Part shown: piece after piece, positions 24,583 through 33,519 of the stretch
Position numbering within the stretch: the stretch's first letter is position 1
Layout of the letters: each line of letters begins with the position of its first letter
Assembly (NCBI RefSeq): GCF_051713825.1
Contig: NZ_JBIOQR010000001.1
Coordinates: forward strand, 2,728,001 to 2,792,000
Reading direction: 5' to 3'
From: Enterococcus_K sp051713825
Lineage (GTDB): Bacteria > Bacillota > Bacilli > Lactobacillales > Enterococcaceae
DNA: 64,000 nucleotides
Made by a program: the position numbers and the translations under genes
The notes under the pieces: generated by a model
What the model was told of the DNA's origin: nothing
Seen by the model: only the letters and a program-made list of their open reading frames with translations
The model's database searches: none

Positions 24583-26019
24583 CTAGCTATTTTCGCCATT
24601 TTCACGAATGACTGCTTGATACCAGTAATAACTATTTTTTTTATAACGAGCCAAACTACCGTTTTGATTTTCATCTTGATCAACATAAACAAAACCATAA
24701 CGTTTTTGATAGCCGTTTAACCAGCTTAACAAGTCAGTATAGGACCATGTGCAATATCCAAGGACAGTTGCCCCATCAGAAATGGCTTCGCGAATTGCAT
24801 GGACATGACTGCTTAAGTATTTTATTCGATACTCGTCATGAATTTCGTTTTCTTCGGTCAACTTGTCATATTCGCCCAAACCATTTTCCGTAATCATCAC
24901 AGGCATCCGGTAACGACTTGTAATCCGGCGCAAGCCAATTCTCAACCCTTCAGGATCAATTTCCCAATCCCAGTTGGTTCGATCCACGAATGGATTGTCG
25001 ACTTTTTTGTACATTCCTGGTGTTCCACTTTCCTCAGAGGTTCCTTTTTGGCCAGTGGTATTCATTTTACCCATACCCACACCATCTAGCGGATTGAACA
25101 TATTGGTAGCTGTTTGGTAATAATTAATGCCTAAGAAGTCAGGCTTTGCTGATTCCAGAAGCTCTTGGTCGCCGTCTTCAATTGTTGGCGCCCATCCTTG
25201 CTCAAGCAGATAGTTTCTAGCAGCAATTGGATACTTACCCCACATATAAACATCCATCCAGTAATTCGCCATCAAATCTTCTGCATCTTCTGCGGCAAGA
25301 ACATTCTTTGGATTACTATCAATGGCATAGTTTGGCGTGTAGGCAAAGCTCGGCCCAATCTTCCCAGGCATAGCCATTTCATGGAACTTATTAATAACGG
25401 TCGCATTAGCTAGAAAGGCAATATGGTTCACTGCGTACATCCGTTTTGGATCTTGGACCCCTGGTGGATGTGCAGCAAGCATATACCCCAGCGAGGTGAA
25501 GACATTTTGTTCATTTAGGCTGACCCAGTAATGTACTTTGTCACGGAATTCTTCAAATAGTGTCACTGCATAATTTGTGAAATCAGCGATAATGTTTCTT
25601 GATTCCCAACCACCATACTCGTCTTGTAACGCTTGTGGCAGGTCCCAATGATATAACGTCAGCATGGGTTCAATTTCATTTTTTCTTAACTCATCAATCA
25701 AGTCATGATAAAAGTCCAAACCTTTTTGATTCACTTCGCCACGGCCGTTTGGGAAAATACGCGTCCAAGCAACCGAAAAGCGGTACGTTTTTAACCCTTG
25801 TTCCTTCATTAAAGCAATATCTTCTTTATAACGGTGATAATGATCAACTGCCATATCACCATTTGTTCTCTTAAATGTTTTTCCAGGAATACGGACAAAT
25901 TCATCCCATACAGAAACGCCCTTGCCGTCCTCTTGCCAAGCACCTTCTACTTGATAAGCGGCAGAAGCTGAACCCCATAGGAAATCTTTTGGAAAACTAG
26001 CTAGTTTTTTGTGTTCCAT
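24583..26019 (-). CDS. Glycoside hydrolase family 1, probable 6-phospho-beta-glucosidase
   Basis: A 478-residue GH1 enzyme. It opens with FPKDFLWGSASAAYQVEGAW, has acid/base Glu in WVSLNEQNV near residue 168 and nucleophile Glu in MITENGLGEYD near residue 379. A Lys-Asn-Ser-Tyr-Tyr-Trp stretch near the C-terminus (KKNSYYWYQ) resembles the phosphate-binding segment of phospho-glycosidases, which split beta-glucoside 6-phosphates delivered by a PTS. No PTS or regulator gene is adjacent, so the supplying transporter is elsewhere. The sugar is uncertain; plain beta-glucosidase activity is possible. Confidence 0.92.
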   Translation of the reverse strand: MEHKKLASFPKDFLWGSASAAYQVEGAWQEDGKGVSVWDEFVRIPGKTFKRTNGDMAVDHYHRYKEDIALMKEQGLKTYRFSVAWTRIFPNGRGEVNQKGLDFYHDLIDELRKNEIEPMLTLYHWDLPQALQDEYGGWESRNIIADFTNYAVTLFEEFRDKVHYWVSLNEQNVFTSLGYMLAAHPPGVQDPKRMYAVNHIAFLANATVINKFHEMAMPGKIGPSFAYTPNYAIDSNPKNVLAAEDAEDLMANYWMDVYMWGKYPIAARNYLLEQGWAPTIEDGDQELLESAKPDFLGINYYQTATNMFNPLDGVGMGKMNTTGQKGTSEESGTPGMYKKVDNPFVDRTNWDWEIDPEGLRIGLRRITSRYRMPVMITENGLGEYDKLTEENEIHDEYRIKYLSSHVHAIREAISDGATVLGYCTWSYTDLLSWLNGYQKRYGFVYVDQDENQNGSLARYKKNSYYWYQAVIRENGENS

Positions 26020-26170
26020 TTGATTCTTCCTCTCTTATATCTATGTCTGTGTACCTCACATTTAGAATACCATGGAACGTCAGTTAGTTCAAAGAAAAAA
26101 ATAGAGATGAAACCATAAAAATATAGACTTTTTATTCTGATAAGTCATAAAAAAATCGATCGGTTATTCA

Positions 26171-26210
26171 GAGGTTGGGACATAACTTGTAAAGTGCTGC
26201 CCCAATCTCT
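26171..26210 (-). terminator. Solo hairpin of the repeat family after the amino-acid ABC operon
   Basis: The sequence GAGGTTGGGACATAACTT with its partner matches the closing hairpin of the modular repeats but without the other modules. It sits about 70 bases past the binding-protein stop. The T run is poor on the minus strand, so termination strength is uncertain. Confidence 0.6.
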
Positions 26211-26278
26211 CTAACCAATCGAATTTTTTGTTTCAAATGCATTTCGTATACGTTCTCAAGCATCAACTACGCGGAGTC

Positions 26279-27106
26279 TTATTTTGGCGCAACATCTTCG
26301 CCAAACCATTTGTCAGAGATTTTTGCAAAAGTTCCATCTTCTTGTAACTCTTTAAACCGTTTATTGATGTTTTCGACTAAGGTTTTATCTGATTTTCTGG
26401 CCCCTACAGCAAAGGCTTCAACTGTGTATTCACCATCGAGGATTGCATAATCATCAATTTTTCCATTTTGCGTCAAATAATAATTGGCATAAACCTTATC
26501 AATTAATAACCCGTCAATTCGTTTACTTTCCAAATCAATAAAGGCTTCACTAAAGCTTGCATACAACACCGCATCTTGGTCTGCAACAATATCTTGTAAC
26601 ACTTCTGGCTGATTTGTGAAGGATTCATAGCCTGAGGAACCTTCTTGAGCGCCTAGTTTTTTATCCTTCATATCCGCAAAAGAATTGATTTTGTCTTTTT
26701 TTGAAGCAACCAATACTTGTTCGTTTTTCATATAAGGATCTGTAAATAAAACTTTTTTCTCTCGTGCTGGATTCACTGAATAACCATTCCAAATCAAATC
26801 AATTGTGCCGTTCTCTAATTCTGTTTCTTTCATCGACCAATCAATCGATTGAAATTCAACTTCAATACCGTATTTATCGAAGACAGCATTGGCTAACTCC
26901 ACGTCAAAGCCTGTAATTTCTCCTGCTTCATCTTTAAAGCCCATCGGAACAAAGGTATCATCTAATCCGACAATCACTTTTTTATTCTTTTCGATTGTTT
27001 CCCAAGAGTCCTTGCTGGCATCCGTTTTTGCCTCTTTTGAATTGCCACATGCGCCTAAAAATAAAATACTTACCATTACTACCAAACTCATCCCGAATTT
27101 TTTCAT
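26279..27106 (-). CDS. Amino-acid ABC transporter substrate-binding lipoprotein
   Basis: A 275-residue binding protein with a lipoprotein signal: MKKFGMSLVVMVSILFLGAC, lipobox Cys20, so it is anchored outside the membrane. The mature part is an SBP_bac_3 domain (VIVGLDDTFVPMGFKDEAGEITGFDVELANAVFDKYGIEVEFQSIDWSMKETELENGTIDLIWNGYSV), the family for polar amino acids. It is the last gene of a permease-ATPase-binding protein operon behind a T-box leader, so the ligand should be the amino acid read by that leader, with glutamine or asparagine as candidates. Confidence 0.93.
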   Translation of the reverse strand: MKKFGMSLVVMVSILFLGACGNSKEAKTDASKDSWETIEKNKKVIVGLDDTFVPMGFKDEAGEITGFDVELANAVFDKYGIEVEFQSIDWSMKETELENGTIDLIWNGYSVNPAREKKVLFTDPYMKNEQVLVASKKDKINSFADMKDKKLGAQEGSSGYESFTNQPEVLQDIVADQDAVLYASFSEAFIDLESKRIDGLLIDKVYANYYLTQNGKIDDYAILDGEYTVEAFAVGARKSDKTLVENINKRFKELQEDGTFAKISDKWFGEDVAPK

Positions 27107-27126
27107 GTTTGTTTCCTCCGCTTTTT

Positions 27127-27759
27127 TTATTTTGGTGATACTTCTAATAATTGATCTGCAATTGCTTTAGCAAATGTTAGATCATGAGTGACAACAATTT
27201 GTGTTACGCCCTCTTCTTTTAATGATAAAATCAGGCTTTGTACCTGTTGTCTTAACTCTGGGTCTAACGCACTGGTTGGTTCATCATACGCTAACACACT
27301 AGGGTTCATCGCTAGTGCACGAGCAATCGCCACTCGCTGTTTTTGGCCTCCAGATAACTGGAAGGGATAACTCGCTAATAACTCGCTGATGCCCAAGGTT
27401 TGGGCTAACTCTTGAATTTTTTGTGTATAGGTCTCTTTCGTTTGTTTTAAGACCATTTTTGGTGCCAATGAAATATTATCAAAAACACTAAGATGTGGGA
27501 ATAATTGGAAATCTTGAAAGACGACCCCGACCACTTGCTCATGTTCCGTTGTTTCAGTTGGATTAAAAGCTTTCCCATTTTGAAGGAACGTTCCGCTATC
27601 GATCGTTTCTAACCCTGCTAAGGTTCTGAGTAGCGTTGTTTTCCCGCCACCTGAAGGACCAACGATTGCTAGGATTTCCCCATCTGGAATCGTTAAATTT
27701 AAATTTTTGATGACTTCTTTATTACCAAATTTTTTACTGATATTTTTTAATTCAATCAT
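27127..27759 (-). CDS. Polar amino-acid ABC transporter ATP-binding protein
   Basis: A 210-residue ATPase, short for the GlnQ family (about 240), ending soon after the switch region. Walker A GPSGGGKTT, Q-loop VFQDFQLFPHLSV, signature LSGGQKQRVAIARA, Walker B VLAYDEPTSALDPE and His in VTHDL are intact. It lacks the usual C-terminal 'GTPEEIF' extension and instead ends QLLEVSPK. The ATG follows the permease stop by 11 bases. It energises uptake by the neighbouring permease. Confidence 0.93.
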   Translation of the reverse strand: MIELKNISKKFGNKEVIKNLNLTIPDGEILAIVGPSGGGKTTLLRTLAGLETIDSGTFLQNGKAFNPTETTEHEQVVGVVFQDFQLFPHLSVFDNISLAPKMVLKQTKETYTQKIQELAQTLGISELLASYPFQLSGGQKQRVAIARALAMNPSVLAYDEPTSALDPELRQQVQSLILSLKEEGVTQIVVTHDLTFAKAIADQLLEVSPK

Positions 27760-27770
27760 GTTTAGCCCTC

Positions 27771-28412
27771 CTAACGATAATAGTTTAATTTGTTTTCAAT
27801 TTGTTTCATGATTAGGGTGAAAATTCCCGTCATTAATAGGTAAATCAAGGCTACCCCTAACAATGGAAGTAAAGTCGCATCACGTTCCATAGCGATTTTT
27901 CCTGCGCGCATCAGATCACCTAAGCCTAAGATGTACACTAATGAAGAATCTTTCACTAGATTGATGACTTCATTTCCGATTGAAGGTAAGACAATTTTGA
28001 CTACTTGAGGAATCACAATTTTGCGAATCGTTTGAAGCGGACGTAAACGCAAAACCTTGGCTGCTTCATATTGACCTTCTGGAATTGATTGTAAACCACC
28101 TCTGAAAATTTCTGCGAAGTATGCAGCATAGTTCAAAACAAAAGCAATTAATGCAGCGTCAAAACGATCGAACACAATTCCTACTTTAGGCAAGCCGTAG
28201 AAGAAGAAAATTAATTGAAGCAATAGAGGCGTCCCTCTTAATACCCACACATACGCTTGTAATAGATAATTGAGTGGTTTGAACGGAATTGATAACAGTA
28301 ATGCGAGAACAATTCCTAAAGGCAAAGAGCCTAGTAAGGTAAAAGCAAATAATTTAATTGTGGTGATCGTTCCTACCAAAAGTTGGGGCATAACACTAAC
28401 TACATAATCCAT
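27771..28412 (-). CDS. Polar amino-acid ABC transporter permease
   Basis: A 213-residue permease of the HisM/GlnP type with five helices. It has the conserved cytoplasmic EAA loop EAAKVLRLRPLQTIRKIVIPQVVKIVLPSIGNEVINLVKDSSL, which docks the ATPase, and the RGTPLLLQLIFFFYGLP motif. One permease gene is present, so it probably works as a homodimer. It is the first gene after the T-box leader, with GGAGGAG before the ATG. Confidence 0.94.
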   Translation of the reverse strand: MDYVVSVMPQLLVGTITTIKLFAFTLLGSLPLGIVLALLLSIPFKPLNYLLQAYVWVLRGTPLLLQLIFFFYGLPKVGIVFDRFDAALIAFVLNYAAYFAEIFRGGLQSIPEGQYEAAKVLRLRPLQTIRKIVIPQVVKIVLPSIGNEVINLVKDSSLVYILGLGDLMRAGKIAMERDATLLPLLGVALIYLLMTGIFTLIMKQIENKLNYYR

Positions 28413-28436
28413 TTTTTTCTCCTCCTATTTTAAAAA

Positions 28437-28573
28437 CAAAAAATCGCCCACTCAGCCTAAGCCAAGAGGACGTTATTAAACGTGGTGCCACCTCAGTTCA
28501 CTTCTCTCTTACAAGAAAAGTCTCTATCAGTCATGAAGTACCAGAAAAGTGATTTCCTAAAAGAGGATAAAAA
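28437..28573 (-). promoter_or_regulatory. Second T-box module: antiterminator and terminator without its own Stem I
   Basis: On the minus strand GAGGTGGCACCACGTTTAA...CGTCCTC forms a T-box antiterminator bulge (at about 28482-28492 in window positions), followed by a competing terminator ending GGGCGATTTTTT. Only about 100 bases separate it from the first terminator, too few for a normal Stem I with a specifier loop. It repeats only the lower half of the riboswitch. The variable base is C (TGGC), which pairs with a tRNA having discriminator G. Confidence 0.78.
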
Positions 28574-28835
28574 AAGTCCTTCAGTCAGAAGACTAAAGGA
28601 CGTTAATAACGTGGTTCCACCTTTTATTCGTTAGCACCTTGCAGTGACTAACCTTATCTGGTCATCAATCAATGACCGCAGCTGTAACGGGCTCCCCGGA
28701 TTTCCCTACTTCTGTTCAAGAAATCGACTCCAAGATGTGTTTCACAATCTACGACTATCTCTTCTCACCAACCAGAGACTCTCTTTAAGCTTTCGTCTGT
28801 TACTTGTCTTTTCGATGTCAAAATGTTTAAGTTGT
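28569..28835 (-). promoter_or_regulatory. First T-box riboswitch module, complete
   Basis: On the minus strand this starts with a long Stem I region containing AGAGAG and GGTTGGTGAGAAGAGA motifs and a specifier region GAACAG followed by AAGTAGG (window 28712-28717). The T-box is AAAGGTGGAACCACGTT and the terminator is GTCCTTTAGTC-4 nt-GACTGAAGGAC with seven T. Uncharged tRNA binding stabilises the antiterminator and lets the amino-acid ABC operon be read. The codon may be CAG (Gln), AAC (Asn) or AGA (Arg); I cannot fix the register by eye. The variable base is A (TGGA), expecting discriminator U. Confidence 0.9.
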
Positions 28836-28840
28836 TTATT

Positions 28841-28869
28841 AATTTACGCTACTATTCAACTTTTGTCAA
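28841..28869 (-). promoter_or_regulatory. Promoter of the T-box-controlled amino-acid ABC operon
   Basis: On the minus strand consensus TTGACA and TAAATT are separated by 17 bases, placing the transcript start a few bases before Stem I of the T-box. Confidence 0.75.
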
Positions 28870-28960
28870 CTACTTTTTTAATTATTTTCTCATTTTTTCT
28901 AGCTCAATTGAAAATAGTGAGGTATGCTAGGGATATTAATTTGTAGTAAGGAGCTTATGT

Positions 28961-30439
28961 ATGCATTTATTTATTCAGCGAAAAGAGGAACCCTTGTTTC
29001 TTGTACGTTTAGCAAAATATTTTTTATTAGGTGCGACCGCCCTCTTTTTTCTTGGCATTTTAGTGATTAGTCTGGTTTATTTTAATAACGGTTATCTCCC
29101 TTTTGAATTGACTCTTAGCGGCGAGCTATTGCTGATTGCGACAACCATCATCGGTACATTATTCATGGGGCTGCTATTGCTTCAATATAGAGCGAAACTC
29201 ACTTCGGTCGTGTGGCTTATAGGAATCGCTCTTTTGTTACGGCTATTATGGATTCTGTTTGTTCAAACGGCTCCCGAACAAGATTTTCTTAAAATGTATC
29301 AAGCTTCTGTCCGATTTGCTAAAGGCGACTTTGGGTTTATGCAGGATATGTGGTATTTTGTTGTTTCTCCCTATCAACTTGGATTTGTTCTTTATGAGGG
29401 ATTGATGATAAAAATTATCGGACCAAGTATTCTCGGTCTAAAGCTATTAAATGTTTTGTGGAGCACAGCAACTGTTTTTATGACGTATAAAATAGGTCAA
29501 CAAGTTTTTTCAAAAAAAGTCGCGCTCCTAGCTGGCTGGTTCGTGGCTTTGTATGTGCCAAATATTGCTTTGACCTCCGTCTTAACCAACCAGATTGTTG
29601 CGCTTTTCATTTTCCTCGTTGCAATTTATCTGTTTTTGAAAGGTCAACGTTGGTTTCCATTGGTTGGGTTTCTGTTATTTATCGGCAACTTGACTCGCCC
29701 ATTAGCCTCCATTTTGATTATTGCCCTTGTCCTTTATGGTCTCTTTTTTCAGTTACCTACTATTAAAAAGAAATTTCCTTTTTTGCTCCTTTTGCTAACT
29801 ATTCCTCTTGTTTTCTTTATAAGTGGAAAGATCACAGATAAGATTTTGCTAGAAACACAGGTCACTACTGCAGATAGTGCGATCTCAACGGTCAATCCTT
29901 ATTGGAAACTCGCTCTCGGTTTAAATCTTTCCTCAGAAGGGCACTGGAATAATGAAGATTATCAAAAGGTCAATCGATTTGAGACACAAAAACAAAGGGA
30001 TGATGCCGCCAAACAATTAATTACAGAGCGAACAAAGAACCCTTTAGATTTGTGTAAATTAATGGTCAAGAAGTTCAAACGAATGTGGAATGACTTTGAT
30101 TCGTCTATCTCTTGGGCAACTGATTTTAAAGATAATTTTTCTATCCGGCAAATTTTACTCTTTATGATTCAAAAGGTGCAATATTATGTTCTAATTATCG
30201 GCGCCTTCTTTGCGGTTCTCAAACTGACAAGTAAAAAACAAGCCTTCTACCTATTGTTATTAATCATTTTTGGTTATGTACTTGTTCATCAAATTGTTGA
30301 AATTCAAACACGCTACCGTTATTTTGTGTTCCCACTGATAGCGATTGTTTCTGCTGGTTTTTGGGAATCCTTTGAGCCACGTAAGTTTTTGGCTAAACGG
30401 ACAATAACGGAAATGAACGAACCAAGAGGCTTTAACTAA
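28961..30439 (+). CDS. Polytopic membrane glycosyltransferase, GT39/PMT-like
   Basis: A 492-residue protein with about eleven helices. After helix 3 an outer loop has EQDFLKMYQASVRFAKGDFGFM, matching the acidic loop of GT39-type (PMT/ArnT-like) enzymes that take sugars from polyprenyl-phosphate donors. A later loop (residues 290-370) is soluble and ends RYRYFVFPLIAIV. It probably adds a sugar to an envelope polymer or protein outside the cell. The start has AAGGAG before it. A strong terminator separates it from the next membrane protein gene. The substrate is unknown. Confidence 0.82.
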   Translation: MHLFIQRKEEPLFLVRLAKYFLLGATALFFLGILVISLVYFNNGYLPFELTLSGELLLIATTIIGTLFMGLLLLQYRAKLTSVVWLIGIALLLRLLWILFVQTAPEQDFLKMYQASVRFAKGDFGFMQDMWYFVVSPYQLGFVLYEGLMIKIIGPSILGLKLLNVLWSTATVFMTYKIGQQVFSKKVALLAGWFVALYVPNIALTSVLTNQIVALFIFLVAIYLFLKGQRWFPLVGFLLFIGNLTRPLASILIIALVLYGLFFQLPTIKKKFPFLLLLLTIPLVFFISGKITDKILLETQVTTADSAISTVNPYWKLALGLNLSSEGHWNNEDYQKVNRFETQKQRDDAAKQLITERTKNPLDLCKLMVKKFKRMWNDFDSSISWATDFKDNFSIRQILLFMIQKVQYYVLIIGAFFAVLKLTSKKQAFYLLLLIIFGYVLVHQIVEIQTRYRYFVFPLIAIVSAGFWESFEPRKFLAKRTITEMNEPRGFN

Positions 30440-30449
30440 CATTGCTCAA

Positions 30450-30498
30450 ACCAACAAGACAGAAAAATATGCTCGTAACATTTTTCTGTCTTGTTGGT
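30450..30498 (+). terminator. Strong terminator between two membrane protein genes
   Basis: Perfect 19-bp arms, ACCAACAAGACAGAAAAAT and its complement, with an 11-base loop. It has no long T run after it but the stem is very stable. Confidence 0.8.
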
Positions 30499-30523
30499 CA
30501 TTTTACTTATATAGGAGTGTCTC

Positions 30524-32227
30524 ATGCTTAAAACTAATCGTTTACTTATTTGTTTTTTTATTCTCCTTTCAATTTTATTTTTAGTACCAGTCTATGATTT
30601 TTCTGCCCATCATCTACTATTAACGGGAGGCGATGATTATTTCTTCCACTTTTCGAGAATTACCGCGATGATTGAGCAGCTCAAAGAAAACGGTCTACCC
30701 GCCTACTTCTCGGCTTTTGGCGAACCTAAAATCCTTTATAGCGCAAATCTTTTTTATCCTTCGCTAACTTCAGTTTACCCAATCGCGCTCTTTTCACTGG
30801 GTACAAAATCACTGACTGCTGGACTGTACTTATATGTTTTTTTATTAAATTTATTCACGTGTTTTAGCTGTTTTATTTCTGCAAAATATGTACTCAATCG
30901 CACTATCCAGACCTATCAATCTGCTTCATTTCTAAAGATTGCACCGATTGTTTTCACTGTTCTTTATGTCTTTTCTACCTATCGTCTCAACGCCTTTTAT
31001 GGACGAATGGCTCTGGGTGAATTCGTTTCTATCAGTTTTTATCCACTTGTTTTTGCCGGATTTTATAGCCTTGTTTTTGATTCTGGAAAAAAGAAAAGCT
31101 GGCTGATTCTTGGTCTAACAGGTTTAGCCTATACACACCTACTCTCTGCCATACTCTCAATTGTTATGCTAGTTGTTTTATTTGTATGCTCATTAATCGC
31201 TAGAAAAATCAATAAAGCAGTGATGTGGCAGCTAGTCTCATCTGCTGTGATAACGATTCTACTCTCTGCTGCTAGTATTGTGCCAATCGCTTATGAGTTA
31301 GCGTATTTCCCCGTTCGCTCTGTTTTGAAATACCCGTTAATTAACAGCAGCTATGGGATTAAGCCGATTCTTCTTTCTTCTTTAAAAAATGAGTTATCTT
31401 ATACCAGTATGGGAACTGTTTTAATTTTAGGTTTAGGCGTTGGTGCGAGTCTCTTTCTTTTCAAAAAGAAATTGCCCATAATGAATAATTCCCTACTTTA
31501 TGGACTACTCTTAATTTCACTAGCCATTTGTTTTTTGTTAACCAATAAATTTCCTTGGTCATTTTTCCAAGAAACACCCGTCTCAACGATTCAGTTCCCT
31601 TTTCGTTTGTCTGTCTATTTGCTTGTTTTCGGCCTGTTTTTCGTCAGCATTATCTTTACAGACCTTGGACTGACTCTTTTAAAGAACAAGTGGCTCTTTC
31701 TAGCTTTGGGTACCGTTTGTATTCTAGGAGTCAGCTTTTATAGCACAGATAAGCTGATTACTGGGTTAAACCAAGACAAAACCTTTGTCTTTCATTCTGA
31801 TGAAGAGTTACTGACCTCCAGAAGATTCCAAAATTATCGAAACAAAGATTATTTTGTCAAAGGCTTAACTGCCGAACAGGAACAATCAATTTTCACAAAA
31901 AAGGGCTGGATTAATCAAGAAGAGCGACCAATGCCTTATGAGTGGAAAAATGGTCAAACAAGCTTTAATTTTATGTCACTCACAAAGTCTTCTGCAATTG
32001 ATTTACCCATCGTAGCGTATCCTGGACTCCACGTTTATGATGAGTCGGGACAAATATTGCCTAGTGAACAGTCAGAACGTGGCACCTTCTTGATTCAATT
32101 AGATAAACCACAGAAGGTCGTAATCGCCTACCATGCACCTATTATCATTCGAATCAGCCAATGGATTTCAGCACTAACTTTGTTAACTTTCGTGAGTCTA
32201 CCCAGTATTAAAAAACGTAGGAGATGA
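30524..32227 (+). CDS. Polytopic membrane protein, PTPS-related/YfhO-like
   Basis: A 567-residue protein with about twelve helices. The first outer loop has GGDDYFFHFSRITAMIEQLKENGLPAYFSAFGEPKILYSANLFYPSL, which matches the 'GDxxFHxxRI...YP' signature of the PTPS-related/YfhO membrane family, believed to be GT-C glycosyltransferases. A soluble beta-rich part (residues 420-545) precedes the last helix. It follows a GT39-like gene on the same strand, so the two may decorate the same surface polymer. This is inference; no substrate can be named. Confidence 0.8.
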   Translation: MLKTNRLLICFFILLSILFLVPVYDFSAHHLLLTGGDDYFFHFSRITAMIEQLKENGLPAYFSAFGEPKILYSANLFYPSLTSVYPIALFSLGTKSLTAGLYLYVFLLNLFTCFSCFISAKYVLNRTIQTYQSASFLKIAPIVFTVLYVFSTYRLNAFYGRMALGEFVSISFYPLVFAGFYSLVFDSGKKKSWLILGLTGLAYTHLLSAILSIVMLVVLFVCSLIARKINKAVMWQLVSSAVITILLSAASIVPIAYELAYFPVRSVLKYPLINSSYGIKPILLSSLKNELSYTSMGTVLILGLGVGASLFLFKKKLPIMNNSLLYGLLLISLAICFLLTNKFPWSFFQETPVSTIQFPFRLSVYLLVFGLFFVSIIFTDLGLTLLKNKWLFLALGTVCILGVSFYSTDKLITGLNQDKTFVFHSDEELLTSRRFQNYRNKDYFVKGLTAEQEQSIFTKKGWINQEERPMPYEWKNGQTSFNFMSLTKSSAIDLPIVAYPGLHVYDESGQILPSEQSERGTFLIQLDKPQKVVIAYHAPIIIRISQWISALTLLTFVSLPSIKKRRR

Positions 32228-32295
32228 GTCGATTGACTTGTCTCCTACCTTTAAAAAGTTGGTTAGATTCTTTTTGCCTGTTTCTGTTGATTTTT

Positions 32296-33504
32296 TTAAT
32301 GGTAAAGATCAAAGCGCCCTTTAGCCATAGCTTCTTTGATACCACCTGTTTCAAGTAAGGATTTATTCATAATCATTTTTTTGATAAATGAAGCAGGGTA
32401 ACCTTTCACCGCACTTTTTCCAACTAAACCTAGTGCATGAGTATTACCAATAGATGCGACCGAGCCTTGAGATTTAAAGGTAAAGCCTTCTGTTTTTTCT
32501 CCTTTAAGTTGATGAAGAATGTTCTTAGCAGACATTGTTCCCATCTTCAAAGCGATTTGTGCAGTTGTTGGGTAAGGACGATTTGTTTCTGGATCCATCA
32601 CTGCTGAGACATCCCCAATAACATAAACATTTTTATGGTCGGGGTCAGTTAAGTCTGCACTAACTGTTACACGGCCACGTCGTTCTGAAAATCCCGATTC
32701 ACCAATGACGTGACTGCCGCTGACACCTGTCGTCCAAATAATTGTTTGGGCGGCGAGCTCCTTGGTTTCACCAGTTTCTGCATTTTCTTGATACACGACA
32801 ACGCCTGGTTTAATTTCTTTGATTGGTTTGCCTGTTCGCCATTGAACGCCCCAATCAGTTAGATGTTTGACTGCATAATCCGCTAGTTTTTCATCAAACA
32901 TTGGAAGTAAACGAGTGACTGCTTCTACACAGTAGATTTGAATTTTTTCAGGTGAGACACCCGCAATTTGAGCAAATTCTTTTTTGCCTTCGATTAAAGA
33001 ACCTAATAATTCGATACCCGTAAAGCCTGCGCCACAAACAACAATTTTCAAATAGTTTTCCTCTTTTGTGGCTGCGTATTGTTGCATCATTTGTTTGATA
33101 TGTTCATGAACCTTGACTGCTGAGTCCACATCAACCATTTCTAAGGCATTTTCTGAGACGCCTTTGATACCAAATGATTCTGATTGGAAGCCTAAAGCAA
33201 CCACTAGATAATCATAAGAAAGGGATTCACCTGAATCGAGTGTTACTTTTTGATTGTCTCGATCAATCTTTTGAACTTTGGCTTGTGTAAAAGTCGTTTT
33301 CTCAGAATTCACAACGTCTTTAATCTCATAAGTAATCTTTTCTTTTGACTGTGTTCCTGCGGCGACCTCATGTAAGTCAGTTGCTTCAAAATGATACGTA
33401 TTTTGATCAACTAAGGTAATATGAACGTCCTCTTTACTTTTTTGTAGTTCTTTTAATGTCCGCAAACCTGCATACCCTGCTCCTAAAATAACTATTTCTG
33501 TCAT
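32296..33504 (-). CDS. ndh: Type II NADH dehydrogenase (NDH-2)
   Basis: A 402-residue flavoprotein that passes electrons from NADH to quinone without pumping protons. The N-terminal FAD fold has VILGAGYAGLRTLKEL; the NADH fold has IVVCGAGFTGIELLGSL near residue 160. The motif TTGVSGS and the FAD-closing segment NVYVIGDVSAV follow, then the quinone-site AQIALKMGTMSA. The C-terminal part is a membrane-surface anchor. The gene sits before menA in the same direction (16-base gap), linking it with quinone synthesis, and the quinol oxidase genes cydAB are in the same window. Confidence 0.94.
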   Translation of the reverse strand: MTEIVILGAGYAGLRTLKELQKSKEDVHITLVDQNTYHFEATDLHEVAAGTQSKEKITYEIKDVVNSEKTTFTQAKVQKIDRDNQKVTLDSGESLSYDYLVVALGFQSESFGIKGVSENALEMVDVDSAVKVHEHIKQMMQQYAATKEENYLKIVVCGAGFTGIELLGSLIEGKKEFAQIAGVSPEKIQIYCVEAVTRLLPMFDEKLADYAVKHLTDWGVQWRTGKPIKEIKPGVVVYQENAETGETKELAAQTIIWTTGVSGSHVIGESGFSERRGRVTVSADLTDPDHKNVYVIGDVSAVMDPETNRPYPTTAQIALKMGTMSAKNILHQLKGEKTEGFTFKSQGSVASIGNTHALGLVGKSAVKGYPASFIKKMIMNKSLLETGGIKEAMAKGRFDLYH

Positions 33505-33519
33505 GGTACTTCGCTCTCC

